DNA of 28,302 bases from Thermocladium sp049965935 (lineage in GTDB: Archaea; Thermoproteota; Thermoprotei; Thermoproteales; Thermocladiaceae), in contig JBMFVP010000018.1 in assembly GCA_049965935.1 (NCBI GenBank), positions 1-28,302 on the forward strand. The letters are read 5' to 3'. Positions 14,351-21,250 of this stretch are shown here, one piece after another. A program made the position numbers and the translations under genes. The notes under the pieces are model-generated. The model made no database searches, was not told where the DNA came from, and saw only the letters and a list, made by a program, of their open reading frames with translations. Each line of letters starts with the position of its first letter. Within the stretch, counting starts at the first letter, position 1.

Positions 14351-14390
14351 GAGACGAAAACCCTCACCTCTCAGGGCGGGGAGGAGATAA
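14351..14390 (+). repeat. IS200/IS605-type end-like sequence, degenerate
   Basis: GAAAACCCTCACCTCTCAG followed by GGCGGGGAGGAG. The arms CCCT (14361-14364) and AGGG (14373-14376), and the GGCGGGGAGGAG tail, match the form found on the other strand at 24217-24250. The left arm is mutated, so the hairpin is weak. The surrounding 14319-14572 spacer has no gene; a poor C/D-box-like string lies at 14453-14502. Confidence 0.4.
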
Positions 14391-14542
14391 GTATTTGTAC
14401 TTAGAATGGTTCCGTAAAAATTAATAGGACAATCATTTATGTGCATTAATCAGTGATGAGACCTGGCATGAATGAGTAGGTGAATTCGTTAGAGTTAGCT
14501 GATAAGTAATATAGAAATGCATTACGCGCTTTTATAGTTACG

Positions 14543-14550
14543 TTTTTAAA
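14543..14550 (+). promoter_or_regulatory. TATA box of rpo11
   Basis: TTTTTAAA centred 26 bases before ATG 14573. Confidence 0.6.
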
Positions 14551-14572
14551 GGGAGCAGTATCATGCCGACAT

Positions 14573-14860
14573 ATGCGCATTAAGGTGCTCAGCATTAAGA
14601 ATAGCGATAACTATTTGGAGGCAACAATAGAGGGCGAGGATCACACGCTCTTCGCTCCGCTTCTAAATTACCTACTTAAACAGAAAGGAGTGAAGTATGC
14701 CATGTATGACATGGATCACCCATTAACAAGGAGAGTAACATTAAAGATACAGACAATTGATAGGTCCCCCATGGATGTGCTTAGTGATGCAGTGGCCAAC
14801 ATGCTTGGCGACCTTGATTCATTAAAGGAACAATTAATGAATGAGTTAGGTGGCTCATAG
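14573..14860 (+). CDS. rpo11: DNA-directed RNA polymerase subunit Rpo11 (L)
   Basis: Small RNA polymerase subunit that dimerises with Rpo3 to form the alpha-like assembly platform. 95 residues with the diagnostic segment IEGEDHTLFAPLLNYLL (about 19-35), then VKYAMYDMDHPLTRRVTLKIQT (about 40-61), where the DMDHPL motif is shared by archaeal Rpo11 and eukaryotic Rpb11/AC19, and a C-terminal helix (MDVLSDAVANMLGDLDSLKEQL). The start lies at leaderless distance from a TATA box. Its stop codon TAG shares one base with the GTG start of the next small gene, so the two are co-transcribed. Confidence 0.95.
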   Translation: MRIKVLSIKNSDNYLEATIEGEDHTLFAPLLNYLLKQKGVKYAMYDMDHPLTRRVTLKIQTIDRSPMDVLSDAVANMLGDLDSLKEQLMNELGGS

Positions 14861-15039
14861 TGAAGGCCAGAAAAGTAAAGCCACTCGAAGTAATTGTGGA
14901 GCCAGATCCGGCTGCTTGCCTAATATCTATCACTTGTGGAGGTTCATCAACAAGGGGACGCAGAACTCAGTGGGGGACATATCTACTTGATGACTATATA
15001 GAGCTTGATGAAGGCGCCGAGATAACAATAATACGGTAA
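14860..15039 (+). CDS. Small uncharacterised protein (59 aa) coupled to rpo11
   Basis: A GTG-started frame overlaps the last base of the rpo11 stop. AGGTGG at 14848-14853 is a Shine-Dalgarno sequence six bases before the GTG. The product begins MKARKVKPLEVIVEPDPAAC, continues with LISITCGGSSTRGRRTQWGT and ends YIELDEGAEITIIR. It looks like a compact beta-rich protein with two cysteines (about 20 and 26). I do not recognise the family; short length makes it easy for gene finders to miss. Translational coupling to rpo11 suggests a role near transcription, which is inference only. The 15040-15398 stretch after it is non-coding and holds the structured insertion described separately. Confidence 0.7.
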   Translation: MKARKVKPLEVIVEPDPAACLISITCGGSSTRGRRTQWGTYLLDDYIELDEGAEITIIR

Positions 15040-15059
15040 GGCTTATTTTCGGTTCACTC

Positions 15060-15279
15060 CTATAACGAGTTGACGAATTATAGGGGGAGAGAGTTAAGGT
15101 GGTGTAAAGCTTGTCCTCTAGGGAAGAAGATTAACTTAGCCTTGATCCTCATATTTTTTAACTTCTTGGAGTTAAGGGGGCAAAAATCCCCTTCTGTGAG
15201 GGGTATAGCAAGTTTCCTGGAGGAGACTGGAAATCCCCGCCGCTAGGTGGAGATGCCCCGCAAGGACGGGGTAGTTCAC
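15060..15279 (+). mobile_element. Non-autonomous IS200/IS605-type element (PATE/MITE-like)
   Basis: A 220-base block in the non-coding stretch 15040-15398. The left end has a perfect 7-bp stem CCTATAA (15059-15065) with TTATAGG (15078-15084). The right end has CCCCG (15256-15260) paired with CGGGG (15267-15271) followed by TAGTTCAC. GTTCACTC occurs at both junctions, 15052-15059 and 15274-15281. Subterminal hairpins with a repeated short cleavage-site sequence at left flank and right tip are hallmarks of IS200/IS605 elements, whose TnpA recognises hairpins and whose right end also makes the omega RNA of TnpB. No tnpA or tnpB reading frame is inside, so it would need help in trans. Confidence 0.55.
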
Positions 15280-15329
15280 TCATTAAGCGTTACCATTAAG
15301 TGGACACGCATTTGATTCAGTTCTAAAAT

Positions 15330-15342
15330 CACCGCAGCGGTG
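15330..15342. repeat. 13-base palindrome upstream of the peroxiredoxin gene
   Basis: CACCGC-A-GCGGTG is a perfect interrupted palindrome 57 bases before the peroxiredoxin ATG. It could be a regulator-binding site or a small hairpin; nothing in the sequence decides. Confidence 0.4.
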
Positions 15343-15398
15343 TGTTTTCACATTAACATAGGCGCAGTGTTTTTCTTGCTTAGCTTCATTCTTTGGTT

Positions 15399-15830
15399 AT
15401 GGAGAAGGGAGCAATCGCACCGGACTTTGAGGCTGAGTCCACCCTTGGGAAAATAAAGCTATCAGACTTCAGGGGGCGACGTGTGGTTCTTTATTTCTAT
15501 CCTAAATCATTCACGAGCGGCTGCACGAGTGAGTTAAAGAGATTCGTGGAGCTATATGATGAGTTCAAGAGAATTAATGCAGAGATTATTGGCGTTAGTG
15601 TTGATGGTATTGATACACAGCTAAAGTTTGCGCAAAAGTATGGCGCCAAGTTCCCTCTCGTCTCAGATGCTGATAAGTCAATTTCCAAGACTTACGGCGT
15701 ACTAAGAGGCTCCACAGCTCAGCGTGTCACGTTTGTGATAGATGAGTCAGGAAAGATAATTGAGATACTAAAGGGACTTAGAGACGCCAAGGAGCACGCG
15801 GATAAAGCCTTAGCCATATTAAAGGGATAA
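15399..15830 (+). CDS. bcp: Peroxiredoxin, BCP/PrxQ type
   Basis: Thiol peroxidase that reduces hydrogen peroxide and organic hydroperoxides. Thioredoxin fold of 143 residues from ATG 15399: APDFEAESTLGKIKLSDFRG, then VVLYFYPKSFTSGCTSELKRF carrying the peroxidatic Cys in the F-T-S-G-C-T variant of the family P-x-x-x-T-x-x-C motif, and FPLVSDADKSISKTYGV. The resolving Cys that many PrxQ proteins have five residues after the peroxidatic one is absent, and I see no other cysteine, so this is probably a one-Cys type needing an external thiol. A TTG at 15393 is in frame but ATG 15399 gives the family start. Monocistronic, downstream of the mobile-element relic. Confidence 0.92.
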   Translation: MEKGAIAPDFEAESTLGKIKLSDFRGRRVVLYFYPKSFTSGCTSELKRFVELYDEFKRINAEIIGVSVDGIDTQLKFAQKYGAKFPLVSDADKSISKTYGVLRGSTAQRVTFVIDESGKIIEILKGLRDAKEHADKALAILKG

Positions 15831-15916
15831 TTAGATCTATGTCCTAGAGAATTTAATGAAGATGCATCGCCCCGTCTCGGTGCCTCGTATTTGAGTTGAT
15901 TCTTTGCAAGGGAAGG

Positions 15917-15925
15917 GTTTTTAAC
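15917..15925 (+). promoter_or_regulatory. TATA box of csl4
   Basis: GTTTTTAAC centred about 33 bases before ATG 15954; the in-frame ATG at 15960 is an alternative start. Confidence 0.45.
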
Positions 15926-15953
15926 AGGGTATTTACTTGGTTTTTGAGAGTTT

Positions 15954-16490
15954 ATGACTATGATTTCGGTTCCAGGCGAAGAGTTAGGTGTTGAGGAGGA
16001 GTATGTTCCCGGCGATTTCACCGATCTGGATGGTAATGGCGCCATAGTCTCCACCGTAATCGGCATACCCAATTACGACTTAAAGGCTCATGAGGTTAAA
16101 GTTAATCCAGTAAAACTGAAACTTCTCCAGCAAGGCTCAATAGTTTACGGTAGGGTTGTGTCATCCACGGATAAGGTTGCTGTAGTGAGGATAGTGGCGG
16201 TGCTTGATAAAGGCAAGATAAATAGGATAAACGCCACCGGCTTCATATACATCGTTCATGCAGGAGATAATAGGTTAAATACTGTATACGATGCAGTGGG
16301 GATAGGCGACTTCATTAAGGCAAGGGTTATTTCGCGTGGTCCACCTTATCACTTAAGCATTAGGGGGCTGGGGCTTGGGGTAGTTGAGGCTCGTTGTCCT
16401 CATTGCCGTGCAATATTAAGGTTTAAAGGCACTAGAGCCTACTGTCCCAATTGCGGTGTCAGCGTTCGAAAGAAAGTAGCCCTGGAGTAG
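15954..16490 (+). CDS. csl4: Exosome RNA-binding subunit Csl4
   Basis: Cap subunit of the archaeal RNA exosome, the phosphorolytic 3'-5' RNA-degrading complex of Rrp41, Rrp42, Rrp4 and Csl4. The three expected domains are present in 178 residues: an N-terminal domain (VPGEELGVEEEYVPGDFTD, about 6-55), a central S1 domain (GSIVYGRVVSSTDKVAVVRI to IKARVISRGPPYHLSI, about 62-138) and a C-terminal zinc ribbon with CPHC at about 148-151 and CPNC at about 164-167. Csl4 brings the DnaG-like subunit to the exosome in other archaea. The next gene starts 9 bases after its stop, so they are probably co-transcribed. Confidence 0.93.
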   Translation: MTMISVPGEELGVEEEYVPGDFTDLDGNGAIVSTVIGIPNYDLKAHEVKVNPVKLKLLQQGSIVYGRVVSSTDKVAVVRIVAVLDKGKINRINATGFIYIVHAGDNRLNTVYDAVGIGDFIKARVISRGPPYHLSIRGLGLGVVEARCPHCRAILRFKGTRAYCPNCGVSVRKKVALE

Positions 16491-16499
16491 AGGGTACTA

Positions 16500-17117
16500 A
16501 TGAGCGGTAATAGGCGTCTTGTTTTGAAGTTTAGGAATGCTAGAGAGGCTGTGGACTTCGTGGATCTATTAACGCGTAGGATAAAAATGGGAGAGCTAAT
16601 AATAAGCGTTAGAGCTAATACTGTTGAGTTACGCATTAGGGGAGATAAGGAGTCAAGCGATATAATGCTTGCCGAGGCGTTGAAGATATATGGAGTATTT
16701 AGGGCTAGGCATGGTGGTTCCATGGATCTTTCTGTACTGATCTCTATGGCTCAACCCACCCACTCCGTTCCGTTTGATGTAGTTACTGCAATACTTAATG
16801 AGGAGGGATACTACTCTGAGTTAAGTGGGCTCAAGCTCAGGACTCAAGCATCTCTTGATGAAGTGATAAATGTGATTCGCTCCGTTGCATCAATCTATGC
16901 CTCAATGGCTAACCTAAGCATAACTCAGAACGCTAAGAAAATAATCGCAGTTCACTCATACCTAAATAGCCTGGATATAGCTAAAACCATGGAGGCCCTC
17001 TCATCAATGGGAGTGCTTAGGGAATATAGAAATGGAGAATCAACAACAGTAACCGCATCAACGTCATTTGAGGAATACATTAATTCAATAACGCGGCTTA
17101 AGCCTAAGTCTAATTAG
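16500..17117 (+). CDS. DUF2067-like archaeal protein, csl4 partner
   Basis: 205 residues, soluble, alternating helices and strands (VLKFRNAREAVDFVDLLTRR, ELIISVRANTVELRIRGDK, VLISMAQPTHSVPFDVVTAI). The length and the N-terminal strand-helix-strand-strand pattern suggest the archaeal DUF2067 family; this is from memory and not certain. The C-terminal third (SLDEVINVIRSVASIYASM to MGVLREYRNG) reads as a small winged-helix-like module. GAGGGT just ahead of the ATG may serve as ribosome-binding site. Its place directly behind csl4 hints at a link with RNA processing, but no catalytic motif is visible. Confidence 0.75.
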   Translation: MSGNRRLVLKFRNAREAVDFVDLLTRRIKMGELIISVRANTVELRIRGDKESSDIMLAEALKIYGVFRARHGGSMDLSVLISMAQPTHSVPFDVVTAILNEEGYYSELSGLKLRTQASLDEVINVIRSVASIYASMANLSITQNAKKIIAVHSYLNSLDIAKTMEALSSMGVLREYRNGESTTVTASTSFEEYINSITRLKPKSN

Positions 17118-17158
17118 GATAGAAAAACTTAATAAAACGTTGATATCCTCTTCATATG

Positions 17159-17208
17159 ATGATGAGGCTTCACCTCTCGGATAAAGTGACGACTCCTTTA
17201 AGTCCTGA
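17159..17208 (+). ncRNA. Box C/D sRNA (2'-O-methylation guide)
   Basis: Complete archaeal C/D architecture: C box ATGATGA (17159-17165), 12-nt guide GGCTTCACCTCT, D' box CGGA (17178-17181), 4-nt spacer, C' box GTGACGA (17186-17192), 12-nt guide CTCCTTTAAGTC, D box CTGA (17205-17208). The spacings 12-4-12 are those required for the symmetric archaeal RNP of L7Ae, Nop5 and fibrillarin. The D guide is complementary to ACTTAAAGGA, a universally conserved 16S rRNA segment; the fifth base upstream of D pairs with the second U, near E. coli U/C912. The D' target was not identified. The rest of 17118-17332 is non-coding. Confidence 0.8.
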
Positions 17209-17332
17209 AATTCTTTAGTAACAATAAAACTCACCGTGAATCAATTGAATAGATGCCTTCCACAGAATATAAAGAGGCTAATTCACGATGATGCGCGTCC
17301 ATAACGTGGGGAATCATTGATTAAATTTAATC

Positions 17333-18130
17333 CTATGAGCAATTAGTGCTTAGGTTTGATGATAGTCGTGCCTTTAGGCTATATATTAGTTGCAACTTAT
17401 CCATTTTGCTTAGGTCATTTAATTCTGTCTCGTTTATCCTTAGTTCCTCAATGGCTTTAACGTAGTTGGGTAGATCATCTATGATGCGTTGCGGAATCGC
17501 TTTAATTGTGGAGAAATTCTTCGGGCAATCCACTACTGGGACTGCAGCTAATTTAGTGGACCAGTGAAGCGATAGTGGAACCCTGAACATGCCTACCTTA
17601 AGCATAGTGTTGCCTCCTATCATTATTTCATCTAAGTTATTTCTAAGTACTTTGAATCGTTTGGCAGTTCTAGTGAATGCCTCCCAAGTCACGCCCACTA
17701 TTGTGCCAGCCACCCGCTTATCTATTCCCTTGGATAGGAGCGTCATCACCTTAAATCCATTCATACCATCAAAGAAGGTTAAGGTTGACTCGATGCCTAA
17801 GAAGGCCAGGGTCTGTTTTATTGCCTGTATTGCCAAGTAAAATACCGTAGCACCATCCTCATTAAGCCAAAGGCTCCCCGTTCCCTTCACGTCGAAAACA
17901 ACTACATCTATTAATCCATCCCTAGAGACCGACGTCATTATATCAATAAATCCTCTCTCCACAACCGACATAACATCCTCCACATCATTTAATTGTGCTC
18001 CCTCTCCCCTACTTGTCTTGTGATTGCCCTTAATTGCCGTGGATCTCCTTCCAGCGGTGAACCTGATTATGAGCGGCGCCACCCTATCATAATAGGTCAG
18101 CGGATCTATCTCAATCAATGGATTCCTCAT
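17333..18130 (-). CDS. Archaeo-eukaryotic primase (AEP)-like protein, catalytically degenerate
   Basis: 265 residues. Several pieces read like an AEP fold: an N-terminal YYDRVAPLIIRFTAGRRST as in LigD-type polymerase domains, a motif-I strand VVVFDVKG (about 76-83), a motif-II region TFFDGMNGFKVM (about 118-129) where active proteins have S/G-x-x-G-x-H, and MFRVPLSLHWSTKLAAVPV (181-199), like the R-x-P-x-S-L-H-x-K-T-G-L segment of PriS. The second metal Asp of motif I is Lys82 and the motif-II His is Lys127, so catalysis is unlikely. It may be a structural primase subunit in the manner of PriX, or a nucleic-acid-binding relic. Its ATG overlaps the stop of the GTPase gene (ATGA), implying translational coupling. 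Confidence 0.6.
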   Translation of the reverse strand: MRNPLIEIDPLTYYDRVAPLIIRFTAGRRSTAIKGNHKTSRGEGAQLNDVEDVMSVVERGFIDIMTSVSRDGLIDVVVFDVKGTGSLWLNEDGATVFYLAIQAIKQTLAFLGIESTLTFFDGMNGFKVMTLLSKGIDKRVAGTIVGVTWEAFTRTAKRFKVLRNNLDEIMIGGNTMLKVGMFRVPLSLHWSTKLAAVPVVDCPKNFSTIKAIPQRIIDDLPNYVKAIEELRINETELNDLSKMDKLQLIYSLKARLSSNLSTNCS

Positions 18131-18924
18131 GTCGAGTCCCCCCGAGGCAGAGTATAATAAGTTAGTTTTCCCTCAATCCAATCTCTCAATATTGCTCTCG
18201 CCGCTTCATCAATATTAAGCCTACCACCCCTAAGGAGAAAACCACGTCGTCGTGCCACCGCCTCTATGATCTCCATAGGATCCTCCGCATCGACTCCATA
18301 CCTATCCACTAAAGCCGTCGAGCCTAAATCCCGCATTCTCTTGATCAATGAGATCGCGCTCCTCACTGGATCCTCTGCATCGCTGGGCGAGTCCTCCCCC
18401 CTTACTATCCGCATCCCCGGATCCCCGCTCTCTAGTGGAATTATGCCGGGTGAATCAATTACTGTTAACCAGGGCCTTGCCTTAATTATCTTCTCTCCCC
18501 TGGTCCAGCCTGGGACAGGGCTAGTTGGTGCCGCGTACTTGCCGCTTAGGTAATTTATTATTGTGGATTTACCTACATTTGGGTAACCCATGACTAGGAC
18601 GGTTACTGGAATCCGGGTAGCCACGCTCTTAATTGTTTTGGTCAGCATCTTGGTGCCTAGCCTATACTTGGCGCTTATGAATATGGTTGGCGCATCCTTC
18701 TCCAACGCCCTCTTCCACCTTAGTAATATGCTCATAGGCACCAAATCCGCTTTATTAAGCACAATAAGTAGGCTCTTCCCCTTCTCCCTAACCATTGCCT
18801 CAGCTCTAGGACTCCTCGTGGCCTCCGGATCCCTTGCGTCCAGCACCTCCATCACAACATCGCTTATCTCCACCATTCTCTCAACCCGCCGCCAACTTTC
18901 CCTATTGAATTGAGTGATGGCCAT
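18127..18924 (-). CDS. Circularly permuted GTPase, YlqF/RbgA-NOG type
   Basis: 265-residue GTP-binding protein with permuted motif order: G4 NKAD (57-60), G5 SAK (84-86), then G1 GYPNVGKST (113-121), a G2 threonine near GWTRGE (about 141) and G3 DSPG (157-160). Proteins of this order in all domains (RbgA/YlqF, Lsg1, Nog2, archaeal relatives) help assemble the large ribosomal subunit, and that is the likely role. The N-terminal segment FNRESWRRVERMVEISDVVMEVLDARDPEATRS is the characteristic start. The C-terminal 80 residues are a helical RNA-binding-type domain. A TATA box, CTTTATATAG on the minus strand, precedes it, and it overlaps the primase-like gene by 4 bases. Confidence 0.9.
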   Translation of the reverse strand: MAITQFNRESWRRVERMVEISDVVMEVLDARDPEATRSPRAEAMVREKGKSLLIVLNKADLVPMSILLRWKRALEKDAPTIFISAKYRLGTKMLTKTIKSVATRIPVTVLVMGYPNVGKSTIINYLSGKYAAPTSPVPGWTRGEKIIKARPWLTVIDSPGIIPLESGDPGMRIVRGEDSPSDAEDPVRSAISLIKRMRDLGSTALVDRYGVDAEDPMEIIEAVARRRGFLLRGGRLNIDEAARAILRDWIEGKLTYYTLPRGDST

Positions 18925-18945
18925 GCAGACTCACGTTAAGTCTCG

Positions 18946-18955
18946 CTATATAAAG
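18946..18955 (-). promoter_or_regulatory. TATA box of the GTPase/primase-like operon
   Basis: CTTTATATAG on the minus strand, centred 26 bases before ATG 18924. Confidence 0.55.
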
Positions 18956-19003
18956 TTTCATCCTTATTCATTAAAGGCACCATCTATTAGGATGGGGAGA
19001 AGA

Positions 19004-19783
19004 TCATGCTGAGGAATCCAAGAACTCGGCGGCAAACATTGAGACACCAGGCCACGGCGAGTCCATCGCAAATACCTTGGCCTTTGGAGTCTCCGCCGCG
19101 CCAATTGCAATATAAAGGGGACGCAGTAATCCCTCTGGTTGCGCTTCGATCCACTCCCTCGTGCTCCTCAGTTGAAGCAATGCCTCTAGATCTCCTTTTT
19201 CTAGTATGCTTGCCAAAGTATGGTCAAGCTTGTTGCTGATCTTCCTTGCGCCCAAATACATTAAGTCAAGCCTATGAGTGGGCGATCCCGTACCAATGAC
19301 TAAAATGCGTCTTCCTCGGGATGCATCCGCGATTGCCTTACCCATTTCGAGATGAGTCTCTGGGCTTGCCTCAGTTATAGAGATGGGCACGGTCTTAATT
19401 CCATTGGGAAACATGTATAGAAGGGGTATCCAAGCTCCATGATCAAGCCCCCATTTTTCATGTGCTCTAGCCCTCAAGCCCCTAGACTTGGCTGCCTTAA
19501 TTATTGAGGTCGCAAGATCGGTATCATTATGAGTCGAATAACAGTAGGAATAGAGTTCCTGAGGGAATCCATAATAATCCTGTATGCATGGAAGTGGATC
19601 CTGGATCTCAATTAGGAATTCGCCGTTCCATGACGTGAAGTGGGGGCTAATGACTACAACCGCCTCTGGCTTTTCTTCTTCGCTTAATCTTTTCCCGAGG
19701 TTCGAGAGGAGCTTCTTCCATGGATTATCCTCGATCAGTATTGTGGGGGAACCATGGGATACAAATAATGACTTAATTGCCAT
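19004..19783 (-). CDS. LigB-type extradiol dioxygenase (DODA/YgiD-like)
   Basis: 259 residues of the class III extradiol ring-cleavage fold. Metal-site segments are visible: FVSHGSPTILIEDNPW (His10), VVVISPHFTSWNGEF (His48), KWGLDHGAWIPLLYMFP (His about 115) and VIGTGSPTHRLD (His about 167). The layout matches E. coli YgiD and plant DOPA 4,5-dioxygenase, which open catechol rings with Fe(II) or Zn. The physiological substrate in archaea is not known. It is monocistronic with a TATA-like AAATATATT at 19810-19818 on the opposite strand of a spacer shared divergently with pyruvate kinase. Confidence 0.85.
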   Translation of the reverse strand: MAIKSLFVSHGSPTILIEDNPWKKLLSNLGKRLSEEEKPEAVVVISPHFTSWNGEFLIEIQDPLPCIQDYYGFPQELYSYCYSTHNDTDLATSIIKAAKSRGLRARAHEKWGLDHGAWIPLLYMFPNGIKTVPISITEASPETHLEMGKAIADASRGRRILVIGTGSPTHRLDLMYLGARKISNKLDHTLASILEKGDLEALLQLRSTREWIEAQPEGLLRPLYIAIGAAETPKAKVFAMDSPWPGVSMFAAEFLDSSA

Positions 19784-19809
19784 GTATCCCTTTATTTAAT
19801 TAATTGATT

Positions 19810-19818
19810 AAATATATT
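19810..19818 (-). promoter_or_regulatory. TATA box of the LigB-type gene
   Basis: AATATATTT on the minus strand, centred about 31 bases before ATG 19783. Confidence 0.5.
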
Positions 19819-19860
19819 GCGGTTCCGCTATTGGTCTGTGAACAACCGTTGAGGAATACG

Positions 19861-19868
19861 TTTTAAAC
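19861..19868 (+). promoter_or_regulatory. TATA box of pyk
   Basis: TTTTAAAC centred 25 bases before ATG 19889, consistent with a leaderless transcript. Confidence 0.5.
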
Positions 19869-19888
19869 CGAGACATGATTGAGGATCC

Positions 19889-21250
19889 ATGCATAGGGTT
19901 AAGTTAATGGCATCAATTGGGCCTGCCACCGATGATCCAGCGACTTTCCAGGAAGTGGCGAAGCACATAGATGGGGCACGAATAAACTTCTCCCATGGGG
20001 ATCCCAAGGAGTGGAGAAAGCGAGTATCATTAATACGAAGTGCTGGACTCCCCATCTTGGGAGACCTTAGAGGACCCGGAGTTAGAACTGGATCTGTGCA
20101 GGGAGAAATCGTTGTTAAGGCGGGGGAAACAATAGTGTTCAAGTATGGACAGGAAACTGTAGGGGAAGGAATCGTGCCGGTTCCGATAAAGGAGTTTTTC
20201 ACGGTAGTGGAGCCAGGGGATGTGCTTGTAATGAACGATGGAAGGCTCAAGTTAATAGTTGAATCCAAGAATGGGGAGATAATTAAGGCATCGGCCCAAT
20301 CCAGTGGGGCCATTGGGAGCAATAAGTCAATAGACGTGAAGGGGAAGGATTATCCCCTTCCTATACTGGATGACCATGACAAGGAGGCTCTATCATTAGC
20401 GGTGAGCTCCGGATTCGAGTTCATTGGCATAAGTCACGTGAGGAGCGCCAAGGATATATTGGAGGTCAAGTCATTTCTATCAAGCAGAGGAAGCGAAGCG
20501 AAGGTTATAGCCAAGATGGAGAGCAAGGCAGCCATAGATAACTTGAAGGAAGTGGTTAATGCTGCGGATTACGTAATGGTGGCTCGCGGCGATTTAGGTA
20601 TGACATTTGAGCTAGAGGAGGTTCCAATAATTCAACAGAAAATAGTGGGAGAGGCTCTTAAGCAGGGGCGCCCAGTAATGGTTGCGACCCAGTTATTGAG
20701 TTCAATGGTCTCGAATCCAGTGCCAACGAGGGCGGAGGTCGTTGATGTGATGACTGCCGTGTCGCAGGGAGTGGATGCGCTTCTTCTCACCGATGAAACG
20801 ACGATAGGCAAGTATCCTATTGAGGCCGTGAGGTGGCTTGAGAGAATCTCGGCGAAGTATGAGGATTCGACTGCCATTGTTGGGGTGGATCTATCTCTTT
20901 ATGATGACAGAATGAGGTTTGCAATGGGAGTCGCGAAGTTGGCGAGCGATATGGGAGCCAAGATAGTGATATTCACCAGAAGCGGATTAACGGCGGTTAG
21001 GATATCGCGATTTAGGCCTGGAGTACCAATACTAGCGGCAACGCCGAGCACCTATGTGGCTAGGCAGCTTCGCATGATGTGGGGAGTTGAGTCAAGCATC
21101 GTGACGGCAAGAGATTATGAGGTGGGGCTGGAAGAGGCATTTAATCGATTCCTGGAGCTTGGATTAATCACGCCTGGAGAGAATGTTGTGTTGACGTATG
21201 GCATGCAGGGCAAGGAAGCGGAGCACCTAATTAAGGTTAGAAGAGCTTAG
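19889..21250 (+). CDS. pyk: Pyruvate kinase
   Basis: Converts phosphoenolpyruvate and ADP to pyruvate and ATP. 453 residues: strand VKLMASIGPATDD, then GARINFSHGDP (Arg31, Asn33, Ser35, His36), GDLRGPGVRTG (start of the B domain at about 58-67), the catalytic lysine strand VIAKMES (Lys209, Glu211) and metal-ligand MVARGDLGM (Asp235), followed by the family segment NPVPTRAEVVDVMTAVSQGVDALLLTDETTIGKYP. The C-domain (about 320-453) ends in VLTYGMQGKEAEHLIKVRR and lacks the residues of a classical fructose-1,6-bisphosphate loop as far as I can see, in line with the poorly regulated or AMP/3PG-regulated archaeal enzymes. Convergent with trpS, overlapping by 4 bases. Confidence 0.95.
   Translation: MHRVKLMASIGPATDDPATFQEVAKHIDGARINFSHGDPKEWRKRVSLIRSAGLPILGDLRGPGVRTGSVQGEIVVKAGETIVFKYGQETVGEGIVPVPIKEFFTVVEPGDVLVMNDGRLKLIVESKNGEIIKASAQSSGAIGSNKSIDVKGKDYPLPILDDHDKEALSLAVSSGFEFIGISHVRSAKDILEVKSFLSSRGSEAKVIAKMESKAAIDNLKEVVNAADYVMVARGDLGMTFELEEVPIIQQKIVGEALKQGRPVMVATQLLSSMVSNPVPTRAEVVDVMTAVSQGVDALLLTDETTIGKYPIEAVRWLERISAKYEDSTAIVGVDLSLYDDRMRFAMGVAKLASDMGAKIVIFTRSGLTAVRISRFRPGVPILAATPSTYVARQLRMMWGVESSIVTARDYEVGLEEAFNRFLELGLITPGENVVLTYGMQGKEAEHLIKVRRA

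Noticed and set aside
14453..14502. Second C/D-box-like string (GTGATGA ... TGAATGA ... CTGA)
   Set aside because: No usable D' box, guide lengths are wrong (23 nt before D), and the boxes would sit inside a possible ATCAG/CTGAT stem; spacing does not fit an archaeal sRNA.
17157..17219. Small ORF starting ATGATGATG across the sRNA
   Set aside because: Twenty codons that coincide exactly with C/D boxes and guides; the RNA explains the sequence better.
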